Source: CAITSH01 sp025356665 (GTDB lineage Bacteria > Pseudomonadota > Gammaproteobacteria > Burkholderiales > SG8-39). From it: DNA of 64,000 nt. The position numbers were made by a program, and so were the translations under genes. The stretch lies in assembly GCA_025356665.1 (NCBI GenBank), contig JANXRV010000136.1:23364-87363 (forward strand), given 5' to 3'. Under the pieces are notes generated by a model that saw nothing but the letters and a program-made list of their open reading frames with translations, did not search any database and was not told where the DNA came from. Below are positions 34,644-45,223 of the stretch, one piece after another. How positions within the stretch are numbered: position 1 is the stretch's first letter; each line of letters begins with the position of its first letter.

Positions 34644-34667
34644 GCCCGTGTGCCCGTGTGCCCGTGT
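34644..34667. repeat. 8-bp tandem repeat, 3 units
   Basis: GCCCGTGT three times in tandem, in the 209-nt spacer between coxD and the MBL hydrolase gene. Confidence 0.75.
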
Positions 34668-34699
34668 ATATAGGCCGGGTTAAGGCCGGGAGCGAAATT

Positions 34700-35671
34700 T
34701 TATTTCGTCGGCAGTTGTACCACGCGATCCGCTTCGATGCGAAAGGCCATCAGGTCCTCGCCGACCAGCAGCGGCCCGGCGTAGGTCTTGCGTGTCATCT
34801 CGACCATTTCCTGTTCCGTGACCGATGGCACCTTGGGCGTCCCGAGCGCGGAAAAGTGGTAGTACACCGCCAGCTTGGGCTTTACCCGGGTAAATACGGT
34901 TCCGGCTTCATCCGGTTTGGTGTGATGCGACAGAATGCTCTTGAACACCGGAGAGGCGAGCAGTTCCTCGCGCACCGCCGCCACCTGATGGATCAGCAAG
35001 TCGGTGCCGGCGGCGTGGCTGATCAGGTTTTCGCTGAAGCGGGTGTCGCCCGAGATGGTGACCGAGCGGCTGCCATAATCGATGCGAAAGCCAAATGCCG
35101 GTTTGAGCAATTCGCCGTGATCGACATCAAACGCCGTTACCTTGACGCCGTTTTTCTCATAAATGACGCCCTGCCTGATTTCGGTCACCTCGGGCCGCAG
35201 GTTCGCCGGGTCGAGCTTCTGATCGGCGATGCGCGCCTTGATATCCCAATCGTAGGCCTTGACCAGGCCATCCATCAGGTTCTGCGACCCGGCCGGGCCG
35301 AATACCCGGAAAGGTCCTTTGCGTTGTCCGAAGCCCGCTTCCAGCCAGCCGGTCAGCCACAAGTCGGGAATACCCACGACGTGGTCCGAATGCAGGTGGG
35401 TAATGAACAAGGCTTCGATCGCGCCTACGGTGAGGCCCACTTGCAGCAGGCGTTGCGTAACGCCGCGACCGGAGTCGATCAGCAGGTTTTGCCCGCCCGC
35501 CTGCACCAGAACGCCGGGGCCGAATCGTCGCATGCTTGGAGGGGGGCTGCCGGTGCCCAGCAGGGTGACGCGAAACTCATCGGCGGCGACGGGGGTGGCC
35601 GGCTGGGCTGTGACGCCGGCGCTGAACAAGGCGCCGGCCAGACTTGCGACTGCAATCAATAGACGCATCAT
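34700..35671 (-). CDS. exported MBL-fold metallohydrolase (RNase Z/arylsulfatase-like)
   Basis: A 323-residue protein with a signal peptide (MMRLLIAVASLAGALFSAGVTAQP). The metallo-beta-lactamase fold is shown by VTLLGTGSPPPS, LIDSGRG, the zinc motif THLHSDHVVG (HxHxDH), ISGDTRFSENL (second Asp) and the distal His in ILSHHTKP or YYHFSALG. Sequence order matches the RNase Z-like/AtsA-like subgroup, but export to the periplasm argues against tRNA processing and for hydrolysis of a small ester or lactone. An alternative in-frame ATG upstream (35707) would bury the signal peptide. It belongs to the cox-like run. Confidence 0.85.
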   Translation of the reverse strand: MMRLLIAVASLAGALFSAGVTAQPATPVAADEFRVTLLGTGSPPPSMRRFGPGVLVQAGGQNLLIDSGRGVTQRLLQVGLTVGAIEALFITHLHSDHVVGIPDLWLTGWLEAGFGQRKGPFRVFGPAGSQNLMDGLVKAYDWDIKARIADQKLDPANLRPEVTEIRQGVIYEKNGVKVTAFDVDHGELLKPAFGFRIDYGSRSVTISGDTRFSENLISHAAGTDLLIHQVAAVREELLASPVFKSILSHHTKPDEAGTVFTRVKPKLAVYYHFSALGTPKVPSVTEQEMVEMTRKTYAGPLLVGEDLMAFRIEADRVVQLPTK

Positions 35672-35762
35672 GCGATTTCGCTTTGCAAGAAAAGTATAGT
35701 CAATCATTGTATTCGCCGGCCGGCGTGGCGCGATGCGAGGGCCACGCCGCCTGCTATGCCGC

Positions 35763-36245
35763 TTAAAGCCGTCCCTGCACCTTCTTGAACGCCGTCTCGA
35801 CGCAAGCCGCGTCCAGCGGGCCGCCGGGGGCGCCGCTGACACCGATGCCGCCGATGACTTCATTGCCCGCCTTGATCGGAAAGCCTCCGAGCAGCGAGGT
35901 GAACTCCGGCGTATTGGTGATGGAGGCCGGCGTCACGCCCTTGCTGATGTTCTCGGCGAGGATGCGCGTTTCATAGCCGAGCATGGCCGAGGTATGCGCC
36001 TTGCGGATGGCGATGTCGATGGCATGCGGTCGCGCGTTTTCGGCGCGCAGCAAGGCCTTCATGTAGCCCGAGCGGTCCACCACCACGGCGACGACGTTAT
36101 AGCCCTTTGAAGAGCAGTCCTCGACTGCCGCTGTGGCCATGTCCTGGGCAAGCTTCAGGCCGACGGTCTTCTCACTCCCGACGTCCTGCGCCTGGGCCAG
36201 CCCGGCGAACAGCACGGTAACGCCGCATACAAGTGCTTTTTTCAT
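35763..36245 (-). CDS. exported GlcG/HbpS-domain protein
   Basis: A 160-residue protein with a signal peptide (KKALVCGVTVLFAGLAQAQ). The mature part is the GlcG/HbpS domain: GLKLAQDMATAAVEDCSSKGYNVVAVVVDRSGYMKALLRAENARPHAIDIAIRKAHTSAML, then GGFPIKAGNEVIGGIGVSGAPGG. Family members include the haem-binding HbpS of Streptomyces and GlcG of glycolate clusters; they often accompany oxidoreductases and may bind haem, corrinoid or small substrates. It lies 63 nt after osmC and 91 nt before the MBL gene on the same strand, so it probably shares the cox-like transcript. Confidence 0.87.
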   Translation of the reverse strand: MKKALVCGVTVLFAGLAQAQDVGSEKTVGLKLAQDMATAAVEDCSSKGYNVVAVVVDRSGYMKALLRAENARPHAIDIAIRKAHTSAMLGYETRILAENISKGVTPASITNTPEFTSLLGGFPIKAGNEVIGGIGVSGAPGGPLDAACVETAFKKVQGRL

Positions 36246-36308
36246 GTGTTTCCCCTCCCTATGTTTGCCGGCTTTATGTGTTGCCGCCGCCGGTTTGGCG
36301 TTTTCATT

Positions 36309-36773
36309 CTACGCCGGCACGATGTTCCAGACTTCGGTGAGCTGTGTGCCGGAGGCCCGTACGATCTTGGCGATGGGGCAGTACATTTGCAGTTCATGGC
36401 GCAGCTGGTCGATCTGCGCCTGCGTCGCATCGGTGGTGACGTCGATGAACAGCGTCATTGCCGGGAAGGGCACGGCGATGTCCTCGGCGAGGGTGACGCC
36501 GCGCCGGTCGAAGTCCGCCTCGAGGCGGATTTTCATCGCCTTGATGTCGACGCCGTTCTTGTGGGCGATCTTGTGGCTGATGACGTTGGTACAGCCGATC
36601 AGCGATGCGGCGAATGTCTCGGTCGGGCTCATGCCAAGATTGGTGCCGCCACGCTCGACCGGTTCATCGATCACCGTGGACAGGCCGCGAATGCCGACAT
36701 CGGTGCGCGAATGCGAATGCGCGAGGCCTTCCATGCGCATCTTGATGGTGGTTTTTTCCCTGACAACAGTCAT
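36309..36773 (-). CDS. OsmC-family peroxiredoxin-like protein
   Basis: A 154-residue OsmC/YhfA-family protein. Cys61 lies in AASLIGCTNVISHK and a second Cys in the MYCPIAKIV segment, the pair used for thiol-dependent reduction of organic hydroperoxides; MSPTETFAASLIGC is the family signature. AGGAGC precedes the ATG at 36771-36773, so the longer frame from 36836 is not used. It is the gene between coxM and the GlcG-like gene, though a terminator hairpin at 36851-36877 separates it from coxM. A detoxifying role next to an O2-using oxidase is plausible. Confidence 0.9.
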   Translation of the reverse strand: MTVVREKTTIKMRMEGLAHSHSRTDVGIRGLSTVIDEPVERGGTNLGMSPTETFAASLIGCTNVISHKIAHKNGVDIKAMKIRLEADFDRRGVTLAEDIAVPFPAMTLFIDVTTDATQAQIDQLRHELQMYCPIAKIVRASGTQLTEVWNIVPA

Positions 36774-36850
36774 TGCTTTGCTCCTGTAGTGTGGTATGGA
36801 CGAACGAAGCTTCGGTGCAGTGCCGCGCCCTGACAATCGGGAAACAAAAA

Positions 36851-36877
36851 CCCCGCTTCCGGGAACCGGAAGCGGGG
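36851..36877 (-). terminator. intrinsic terminator after coxM
   Basis: A perfect 12-bp stem (CCCCGCTTCCGG with CCGGAAGCGGGG, 3-nt loop). On the minus strand it is followed by TTTTTG, so it ends the coxS-coxL-coxM transcript and separates it from osmC. Confidence 0.9.
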
Positions 36878-36941
36878 CGGCGGGGCGAAGCGGGTGTCCT
36901 GCTCCGAGCCCTATCCCTTCCCGTGGGGAGGGGAAAACGGT

Positions 36942-37739
36942 TTATTTCAACGCCGCTTCTACCCCGCGTTTGGCCATCACCGTGATGAGGTGGGCGCGAT
37001 AGTCGGCTTTGGCGTGCATGTCGGAGTTGAGGTTGTCCTCGGCCACCTTGATGCCGGCCACCGCTTCGGGGGCGAATTTCGCGGCGAGGGCTTTTTCCAT
37101 TTCAGGCACGCGGAACACCCCGGCTGCGGCGCCGGTCACCGCCACGCGCACGCTCGAACCGAAGTCGGCGATGAACACGCCGACGATGGCGTAACGCGAG
37201 GCCGGGTTCTTGAACTTCATGTAGGACGCGCGCTTTGGCACCGGAAATGCAATCGCGGTGATGATCTCGCCCGTTTGCAGCGCCGTTTCGTACATGCCTT
37301 TGAAGAATTCGTCGGCGGAGATCTTGCGCTTGTCGGTGATAATCGTGGCGCCCAGGGCGACGAGGCCGGCCGGATAATCGGCCGCAGGGTCGTTGTTGGC
37401 AACCGAGCCGCCTATGGTGCCCATGTTGCGCACCATGCGATCGCCGATGCCGCCGGCGAGCGAGGCGAGGGCGGGGATGGCTTTTTTGACTTCAGCCGAG
37501 GATGCGACCTGGGCATGGCGGGCCATCGCGCCTATGGTGACGGTGTTGCCCTCGACCTTGATGCCGGCGAGGTCCTTGACCGAACCGAGGTCGACAATGT
37601 CCGAGGGGTTGGCGAGGCGCAGTTTCATCGCCGCGATCAGGCTCTGCCCTCCGGCGAGGATTTTTGCGTCTGGCTTGGCGCCGAGAACCCCGGAGGCTTC
37701 GGCGACGGATTTGGCTTTTTGGTAATTGAACGAGTACAT
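36942..37739 (-). CDS. coxM: CoxM-like FAD-binding subunit
   Basis: A 265-residue medium subunit of a molybdenum hydroxylase. The FAD sites are AKILAGGQSLIAAMKLRL (AGGQS) and MVRNMGTIGGSVANNDPAADYPAGL (TIGGS), both canonical for CoxM/CutM proteins, and a C-terminal CO_deh_flav_C part follows (KFAPEAVAGIKVAEDNLNSDMHAKADYRAHL). It passes electrons from the 2Fe-2S subunit to FAD and on to the respiratory chain or another acceptor. It starts 8 nt after coxL, in the order S-L-M, and is followed by a terminator. Confidence 0.94.
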   Translation of the reverse strand: MYSFNYQKAKSVAEASGVLGAKPDAKILAGGQSLIAAMKLRLANPSDIVDLGSVKDLAGIKVEGNTVTIGAMARHAQVASSAEVKKAIPALASLAGGIGDRMVRNMGTIGGSVANNDPAADYPAGLVALGATIITDKRKISADEFFKGMYETALQTGEIITAIAFPVPKRASYMKFKNPASRYAIVGVFIADFGSSVRVAVTGAAAGVFRVPEMEKALAAKFAPEAVAGIKVAEDNLNSDMHAKADYRAHLITVMAKRGVEAALK

Positions 37740-37747
37740 GGTTTCTC

Positions 37748-40108
<2,361 letters not shown>

Positions 40109-40183
40109 GATCAGTCTCCTTTGCTTGCGTTCGCTAGCTTGGCGCCGGATGCAAGTTCCGGCGGCTTAACGTTTATATGCTTT

Positions 40184-40263
40184 CACCACAAACAATACTC
40201 AGAGCGCAGGGGAAAAGAAATAGGCCTTTTCCCGGGGGAGTGCTCTGCGTGTTCTTCGTGGTG
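40184..40263. repeat. long imperfect palindrome between coxS and coxL
   Basis: Nested complementary blocks run outward: CACCAC/GTGGTG, CAGAGC/GCTCTG and GGAAAAG/CTTTTCC. The whole 80-nt structure lies in the coxS-coxL spacer. It could attenuate transcription or stabilise the mRNA end, or be an intergenic repeat element. Confidence 0.75.
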
Positions 40264-40280
40264 AGGCTTTGTTTTAAGGA

Positions 40281-40754
40281 TCAGGGATTGAGCGTTTCGG
40301 AAGCGGCTTTGATTGATTTGACGATGTTGTGGTAGCCGGTGCAGCGGCAAAGGTTGCCGTCCAGTTGCTCGCGGATTTGCTCTTCGGTCGGGCGCGGCGT
40401 GTTCTTTACGAGGTCCAGCGCGCTCATGACCATGCCCGGCGTGCAAAAACCGCACTGCAGGCCGTGGTTCTGGCGGAAGGCTTCCTGCATCGGGTGCAGC
40501 GTGCCGTCGGCGGCTGCAATGCCCTCGATGGTGGTGATGGTCGCCCCCTCGGCCTGCATGGCGAGCATGTTGCAGCTCTTCACCGCGCGGCCGTCGAGGT
40601 GGATGGTGCACGCGCCGCACTGGGCGGTGTCGCAGCCGACGTGGGTGCCGGTGAGGCGCAGCGTGTCACGGATGAAGTTGACGAGCAGCGTGCGCTCTTC
40701 GACTTCGTGGCTGACGGCCTTGCCGTTGATGGTGAACGAGACCTTGTTGGTCAT
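40281..40754 (-). CDS. coxS: CoxS-like 2Fe-2S subunit
   Basis: A 157-residue small subunit with two 2Fe-2S clusters: the plant-ferredoxin type motif GCDTAQCGACTIHLDGRAVKSC and the C-terminal CGFCTPGM plus CRCTGYH. GGAGGATC lies just before the ATG at 40752-40754, so the longer frame open from 40859 is not used. It is first in the S-L-M order of the minus-strand operon. Electron path by family: molybdenum site to the two clusters to FAD in CoxM. Divergent from xdhC with a 318-nt spacer. Confidence 0.95.
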   Translation of the reverse strand: MTNKVSFTINGKAVSHEVEERTLLVNFIRDTLRLTGTHVGCDTAQCGACTIHLDGRAVKSCNMLAMQAEGATITTIEGIAAADGTLHPMQEAFRQNHGLQCGFCTPGMVMSALDLVKNTPRPTEEQIREQLDGNLCRCTGYHNIVKSIKAASETLNP

Positions 40755-41072
40755 GGGGTGATCCTCCTTTGGTGCCTTGAGATGGTCTGCAATTCTGGAT
40801 TTCCTGCCCCGGCTGGCAGCGCGAGGCGCCGGTTCGGAAAGGCGGAGATTTCGCGCCATGGCGAATCGTAGCCCACGCCTGCGCCATAAGCAAATGCTGC
40901 AGCGCCAGATAAGCCCCCGGGCGCTGCTGTTGCGCCCTTGCCGGCGGGCGATTGACCTCGTTTTGCAATCTGCGGGCGACGCCGCAACGCTTGACCGGGG
41001 CGGCGCCCGCGGCTAGGTTAAAATGCGCTTATTACGCTCATTACGCTTATTACACTTAATGTGAGGTCTATA
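40755..41072. promoter_or_regulatory. divergent promoter region of coxS and xdhC, with tandem repeat
   Basis: No gene is supported. A TTGACC at 40991-40996 is spaced 17 nt from TAGGTT (41014-41019), a modest sigma-70 candidate for xdhC. Three to four 9-bp units related to CGCTTATTA lie at 41026-41061, directly before the xdhC start. Confidence 0.4.
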
Positions 41073-42086
41073 GTGGATAGTGTTGATCTGGAAGTCATTC
41101 GCAGTGCCATCGCCTGGACCGAGGCGGGGCACCGCGCGACCATCGGTACTGTCACCCACACTTGGGGTTCGGCGCCGCGTCCGGTTGGCGCCATGCTGGC
41201 GATCCGCGATGACGGGCATGTCAAAGGTTCGGTTTCTGGCGGTTGCGTCGAGGACGACCTCATCGACAAGGTCAAGGCCAACGCCCTTGCCGCCGAACGC
41301 CCCGGTGTGGTCACCTATGGCGTGACGCAGGAGCAGGCCAATCGTTTCGGCCTGCCGTGCGGTGGCACCCTGCAACTGGTGCTCGAACCGGTGGGGCCGC
41401 AATCGCGCTTGCAGGAATTGCTGGCCATCATCGAGCGGCACGAACTCGTCGCCCGTCATCTTGATATGGACAGCGGCGCAGTGCGGCTGGAGCCGGGCAA
41501 GTGGTCGGACTACCTCGAGTTTGACGGCAAGCTACTCAAGTCGGTACACGGCCCGAGCTGGCGCCTGCTCATTATCGGCGCCGGGCAGTTGTCCGGTTTT
41601 CTGGCGCAAATGGCGCAGGCGCTCGATTATCACGTCGTTGTCTGCGATCCGCGCGAGGAGTACGCCGATGAGTGGAATGTCGCCGGCGTGCCGCTCAACC
41701 GCGGCTATCCGGACGATGTGGTGCTGGCGCTCAACCTTGATGCGCACAGCGCCGTGGTGGCGGTGACACACGACCCCAAACTCGATGACATCGCGCTGAT
41801 CGAGGCGCTGAAATCCCCGGCGTTTTACGTTGGTGCACTGGGTTCGAAAAAGAACAACGACGCGCGGCGCAGTCGTCTCACCGAGTTCGATTTGTCGGCA
41901 GGCGAGATTGCGCGCCTGCATGGGCCCGTCGGCCTCAAGATCGGCAGCAAGACGCCGCCGGAAATTGCCGTCGCCATCCTCGCTGAAATGACGGCGGTGC
42001 GCCACGGTGTGAAACTTCCCGCAACCATCGAGCCGGAAAAAAAGAACGTCAGCGCCGGTTGCGCGCTACCGGCGACGCCGCGCTGA
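41073..42086 (+). CDS. XdhC/CoxI-family molybdenum hydroxylase maturation protein
   Basis: A 337-residue XdhC/CoxI protein, which binds the molybdenum cofactor and helps its sulfuration and insertion into xanthine oxidase-family enzymes. The N-terminal domain reads TIGTVTHTWGSAPRPVGAMLAI and SVSGGCVEDDL, with RFGLPCGGTLQL; the C-terminal Rossmann domain has LLIIGAGQLSGFLAQMAQALDYHVVVCDPR and YVGALGSKKN. The GTG at 41073 has GAGG at proper spacing and starts with MDSVDLEV; an upstream GTG at 41061 is possible. It is divergent from coxSLM, so it serves the same enzyme. Confidence 0.9.
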   Translation: MDSVDLEVIRSAIAWTEAGHRATIGTVTHTWGSAPRPVGAMLAIRDDGHVKGSVSGGCVEDDLIDKVKANALAAERPGVVTYGVTQEQANRFGLPCGGTLQLVLEPVGPQSRLQELLAIIERHELVARHLDMDSGAVRLEPGKWSDYLEFDGKLLKSVHGPSWRLLIIGAGQLSGFLAQMAQALDYHVVVCDPREEYADEWNVAGVPLNRGYPDDVVLALNLDAHSAVVAVTHDPKLDDIALIEALKSPAFYVGALGSKKNNDARRSRLTEFDLSAGEIARLHGPVGLKIGSKTPPEIAVAILAEMTAVRHGVKLPATIEPEKKNVSAGCALPATPR

Positions 42087-42099
42087 CGCAGGGGGCGTT

Positions 42100-42134
42100 G
42101 GCTGGAAACGCTCGGTTGGCGCGGGTTTCCAGCC
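42100..42134. repeat. REP-like palindrome, copy C
   Basis: A 35-nt element with perfect 9-bp outer arms (GGCTGGAAA and TTTCCAGCC) and an interior ending GCGCGGG, 14 nt after the xdhC stop. Same length and arms as copy B. Confidence 0.8.
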
Positions 42135-42190
42135 AGTGTTCGGACGGAACCTTCGGTCGATAGAATGAAGCGGGCGCAGACCCGGATCCC

Positions 42191-42246
42191 GGACGAACAA
42201 ACTCACGGACGAACAAACTCTCGGACGAACAAACTCACGGACGAAA
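42191..42246. repeat. 16-bp tandem repeat, 3.5 units
   Basis: GGACGAACAAACTCAC occurs three times (one mismatch in the middle unit) plus a partial copy, ending 6 nt before the AGGAGG of the Rieske oxygenase gene. Confidence 0.9.
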
Positions 42247-42265
42247 AAGACAGGAGGCGTTGCTG

Positions 42266-43327
42266 ATGTTCCCGAAGGATTACTGGTACGTGTTGTGCGA
42301 GTCGACCGAACTCAGCGGTTCGTTGTTCGCGCGCACCATTCTCAATATGCCCCTGGTGGCCTATCGCGCGCCTTCCGGCGAGGTGGTGGTGCTGGAGGAT
42401 TTTTGCCCGCATCGCGGCCTGCCGCTGTCCCTGGGCAAGATCGAGAGCGAGGGGGTGCGTTGCGGTTACCACGGCATGCTGGTCGGCCGCGATGGCCGCT
42501 GCCAATCCATGCCGGGCCAGCCGCACATCAACCGCCTGCGCGGCGTGAAGAGTTTTGCGGTGCTCGAGAAATTCGGCTTTGTCTGGGTCTGGTACGGCGA
42601 AGCGGAGCACGCCGATGCGACTAAACTGCCGCCGCTGCCCTGGGGTGAGGGCACAGGCTGGACGCACGGCGGCGGTGTTTTCCAGGTCGGTTGCAACTAC
42701 CAGTTCCTCATTGATAACCTGATGGATCTGACGCACGAAACCTATGTTCATCCGACCAGCCTTGGTCAGAAGGAAATCGATCACGCCAAGCCCGAGTTAT
42801 CGCTCGATGGCGACGAGGTGTTTCTGACGCGCTGGATGACCGACGTCAAGCCGGCGCCGTTCTGGGCGGTGATGATCAATACCGAGAAGAACTGCGATCG
42901 CTGGCAGATCTGCCATTTTGCACCGCCGTCCAACGTGTTCATCGACGTCGGTGTGGCTCTTACGGGCACGGGTGCGCCGCAAGGCGACCGCTCCCAGGGC
43001 ATTACCGGCCTGGTCATCAACCTGATGACCCCGGAGACGGAAACCACTTCCTGGCATTTCTGGGGCATGGCGCGCAACTTCAAGGTGGACGACACCGCGG
43101 TGACCGAACTGATCCGCAAGAACCAGGGTTCGGTCGTACTCGAGGACAATGTCGTGCTCGCAGCGCAGCAGCAAAACGTACTGCGCAACTCCGAGCGGCG
43201 CTTGGTGAACCTCGATATTGATCGTGGCGGGTCGAATGCACGCAAGATCATCGAGCGCATTTGCAGCCAGCAGCTTGCGGCGCAGCGCTTGGGGATGGGT
43301 GCGGCCGAGGCGGCGCACGGCGATTAG
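42266..43327 (+). CDS. Rieske oxygenase, vanillate O-demethylase-like
   Basis: A 353-residue oxygenase component. The Rieske centre is CPHRG (C-x-H) and CGYHG (C-x2-H) at about residues 48-70; the mononuclear iron site is NLMDLTHETYVH (Asp-His-x4-His). The layout and start (FPKDYWYVLCESTEL) match the VanA/phthalate group of non-haem oxygenases that demethylate or hydroxylate aromatic acids. No VanB-like reductase is encoded in the window, so electrons must come from elsewhere. AGGAGG precedes the ATG at 42266. It lies between xdhC and the mocA-like gene, inside the molybdenum-hydroxylase neighbourhood. Confidence 0.9.
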   Translation: MFPKDYWYVLCESTELSGSLFARTILNMPLVAYRAPSGEVVVLEDFCPHRGLPLSLGKIESEGVRCGYHGMLVGRDGRCQSMPGQPHINRLRGVKSFAVLEKFGFVWVWYGEAEHADATKLPPLPWGEGTGWTHGGGVFQVGCNYQFLIDNLMDLTHETYVHPTSLGQKEIDHAKPELSLDGDEVFLTRWMTDVKPAPFWAVMINTEKNCDRWQICHFAPPSNVFIDVGVALTGTGAPQGDRSQGITGLVINLMTPETETTSWHFWGMARNFKVDDTAVTELIRKNQGSVVLEDNVVLAAQQQNVLRNSERRLVNLDIDRGGSNARKIIERICSQQLAAQRLGMGAAEAAHGD

Positions 43328-43330
43328 TTT

Positions 43331-43386
43331 TTTCACCTTTCACCTTTCACCTTTCACCTTTCACCCTTCACCCTTCACCCTTCACC
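43331..43386. repeat. 7-bp tandem repeat, 8 units
   Basis: TTTCACC five times followed by CTTCACC three times with no other variation, placed between the Rieske gene stop and the mocA-like start. The C/T switch after unit five suggests expansion of two variant units. Confidence 0.95.
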
Positions 43387-43425
43387 TTACTTGCACGCTC
43401 GAAATTACAACATGATTGTTGCCAG

Positions 43426-43995
43426 ATGATCACCGGGATACTGCTCGCCGCGGGCTTCGGCTCGCGCTTTGGTTCCAACAAGCTGCTGCATCTGTTGCCC
43501 GATGGCGCACCCATCGCGCTCGCGGCTGCGCGCAACCTGATCGCCGCGATCCCCGATTGCGTTGCAGTGGTGCGCCCGGGGGCGCGCGAACTCACCCGGG
43601 TGCTGGCGGCGGAGGGCTTCAAGGTGGTGGCCAGCACCCATGCCGGCAAGGGCATGGGTCACACGCTTGCGAGCGGTGTGCGCGCCGCGCGCGACGCCAG
43701 CGGATGGGTGGTGGCGCTTGCCGACATGCCTTACATCAAAGCCGAAACCATCCGCCGTGTCGCCGACGAATTGTGCGAAGGCGGGGTCATTGTTGCGCCC
43801 GGCTTCGCAGGCGAACGCGGCCATCCGGTCGGTTTTGCGCGCCGCTTTCATCAGGAGCTTCTGGACCTGACGGGCGACGAGGGCGCGCGCAAACTCATAG
43901 GCGAGCACAAAAATTCAGTGACGGTGCTTGCGTTGAATGATCCGGGCGTGCTGCGTGACATCGACACCCGCGCCGATTTGGAGCCGGGTGCCTAG
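43426..43995 (+). CDS. MocA/MobA-like molybdenum-cofactor nucleotidyltransferase
   Basis: A 189-residue NTP transferase of the MobA-like family (MocA-type), which adds CMP or another nucleotide to molybdenum cofactor. The nucleotide-binding start is GILLAAGFGSRFGSNKLL, with STHAGKGMGHTLASGVRAA and VVALADMPYIKAETI (acidic site), and RGHPVGFARRFHQELLDLTGDEGARKL. MocA makes the cytosine dinucleotide cofactor used by CODH/xanthine oxidase-type enzymes, consistent with coxSLM next door. The ATG at 43426 fits the family N-terminus; a frame opening at 43261 translates the heptamer repeat and is rejected. Confidence 0.87.
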   Translation: MITGILLAAGFGSRFGSNKLLHLLPDGAPIALAAARNLIAAIPDCVAVVRPGARELTRVLAAEGFKVVASTHAGKGMGHTLASGVRAARDASGWVVALADMPYIKAETIRRVADELCEGGVIVAPGFAGERGHPVGFARRFHQELLDLTGDEGARKLIGEHKNSVTVLALNDPGVLRDIDTRADLEPGA

Positions 43996-44064
43996 ATTTG
44001 GCTGCGGCCGGCTCTGGTAGCATTGCAGCGCGGTTCCTTTTCTTATCCGGACTAATTAAAACCC

Positions 44065-45054
44065 ATGAAGCCTGCCGCGCCAAACCTGCCCGTTGATTAC
44101 GATGATATTGCCGCTGCCGCGAAACGGCTGGAGGGCAAGGCGCACCGCACGCCGGCGCTGAGCTCGCGCACGGTTGACACGCGCACCAGTGCGACGGTTT
44201 TTTTCAAGTGCGAGAACCTGCAGCGCATGGGCGCGTTCAAGTTTCGCGGTGCGTTCAACGCGCTGTCACAGTTGTCGGCGGAACAAAAAAAGCGCGGCGT
44301 GCTGGCCTACTCGTCGGGCAACCATGCCCAGGCCATCGCGCTGTCCGGCAGCATGCTGGGTATCAACACCGTCATTGTCATGCCCGATGACGCGCCGCAG
44401 GTCAAGCTCGAGGCCACGCGCGGCTATGGCGCCGAGGTCATCATTTACGACAAGCACAAGACCTCGCGCGAGGTGCTTTCCGCCAAGTTGGCGGGCGAGC
44501 GCGGACTGGCGCTGATTCCACCCTTCAACCATGCGCACGTGGTGGCCGGGCAGGGCACGGCGGCAAAGGAGCTGATCGAGGATGTCGGCCCGCTTGACTA
44601 CCTGCTGGTGTGTTGTGGCGGCGGGGGGCTGCTTTCGGGCTGTGCCATCGCGGCGAACCGGCTGTCGCCCGACTGCCGCGTGATCGGCGTCGAGCCCGAG
44701 GCGGGAGACGACGTGACGCGGTCCTTCCGGACTAAAACACTGCAGTCCTGCCATAACCCGGACACCATCGCCGACGGTGCGCGAACGCATAGCGCCGGCG
44801 ACATCACCTTCCCGTTGATCCTGCATTACGTGCACGACATGCTGACAGTGAACGACACCGAATTGGCGCGAACCATGTTCTGGATCTGGGAGCGCATGAA
44901 AATCGTCGTTGAGCCCACCGGCGCACTCGCTGCCGCGGCGCTGCTCGAAGGCAAGCTTGGCGCCGCCGTCAGGGGCAAGCGCGTCGGCATCCTCATTTCC
45001 GGTGGCAACGTCGATCTCAGGGATGCGGCGCGCCTGCTGCTCAAGAGCGTATGA
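44065..45054 (+). CDS. PLP-dependent threonine/serine dehydratase family protein
   Basis: A 329-residue fold-type II PLP enzyme. The PLP Lys lies in NLQRMGAFKFRGAFNAL, the phosphate-binding loop is CCGGGGLLSGCA, and SSGNHAQAIALSGSML and the C-terminal ILISGGNVDL are family landmarks. It lacks the C-terminal ACT domains of biosynthetic IlvA, so it is of the catabolic threonine dehydratase/serine racemase type, deaminating threonine or serine to a 2-oxo acid. It starts 69 nt after the mocA-like gene, on the same strand. Specificity cannot be set from sequence. Confidence 0.9.
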   Translation: MKPAAPNLPVDYDDIAAAAKRLEGKAHRTPALSSRTVDTRTSATVFFKCENLQRMGAFKFRGAFNALSQLSAEQKKRGVLAYSSGNHAQAIALSGSMLGINTVIVMPDDAPQVKLEATRGYGAEVIIYDKHKTSREVLSAKLAGERGLALIPPFNHAHVVAGQGTAAKELIEDVGPLDYLLVCCGGGGLLSGCAIAANRLSPDCRVIGVEPEAGDDVTRSFRTKTLQSCHNPDTIADGARTHSAGDITFPLILHYVHDMLTVNDTELARTMFWIWERMKIVVEPTGALAAAALLEGKLGAAVRGKRVGILISGGNVDLRDAARLLLKSV

Positions 45055-45137
45055 GCAAGCTTGTCGGACGATTTGGCACAAGTGCGGGCGCAGCACCAAG
45101 GCAGCGGCAGCGTTTGCGCTAGTGCTGGTGACAATGC

Positions 45138-45206
45138 CAGGGTCAGACCACGACTTCCTAAATCTTGGTTGGGGTGCGGGGCCCCGGAAGAAGTGATCTG
45201 ACCCTG
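45138..45206. mobile_element. 69-bp element with 21-bp terminal inverted repeats (MITE/REP-like)
   Basis: The left end (CAGGGTCAGA plus CCACGACTTCC) and the reverse complement of the right end (GGAAGAAGTGATCTGACCCTG) agree at 18 of 21 positions. The interior is only about 27 nt. No coding capacity, so it would need a transposase in trans. GGGTCAGA-type termini are familiar from dispersed repeats served by tyrosine (Y1) transposases. Confidence 0.7.
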
Positions 45207-45223
45207 ATGCTGTCGCCGCGTGC

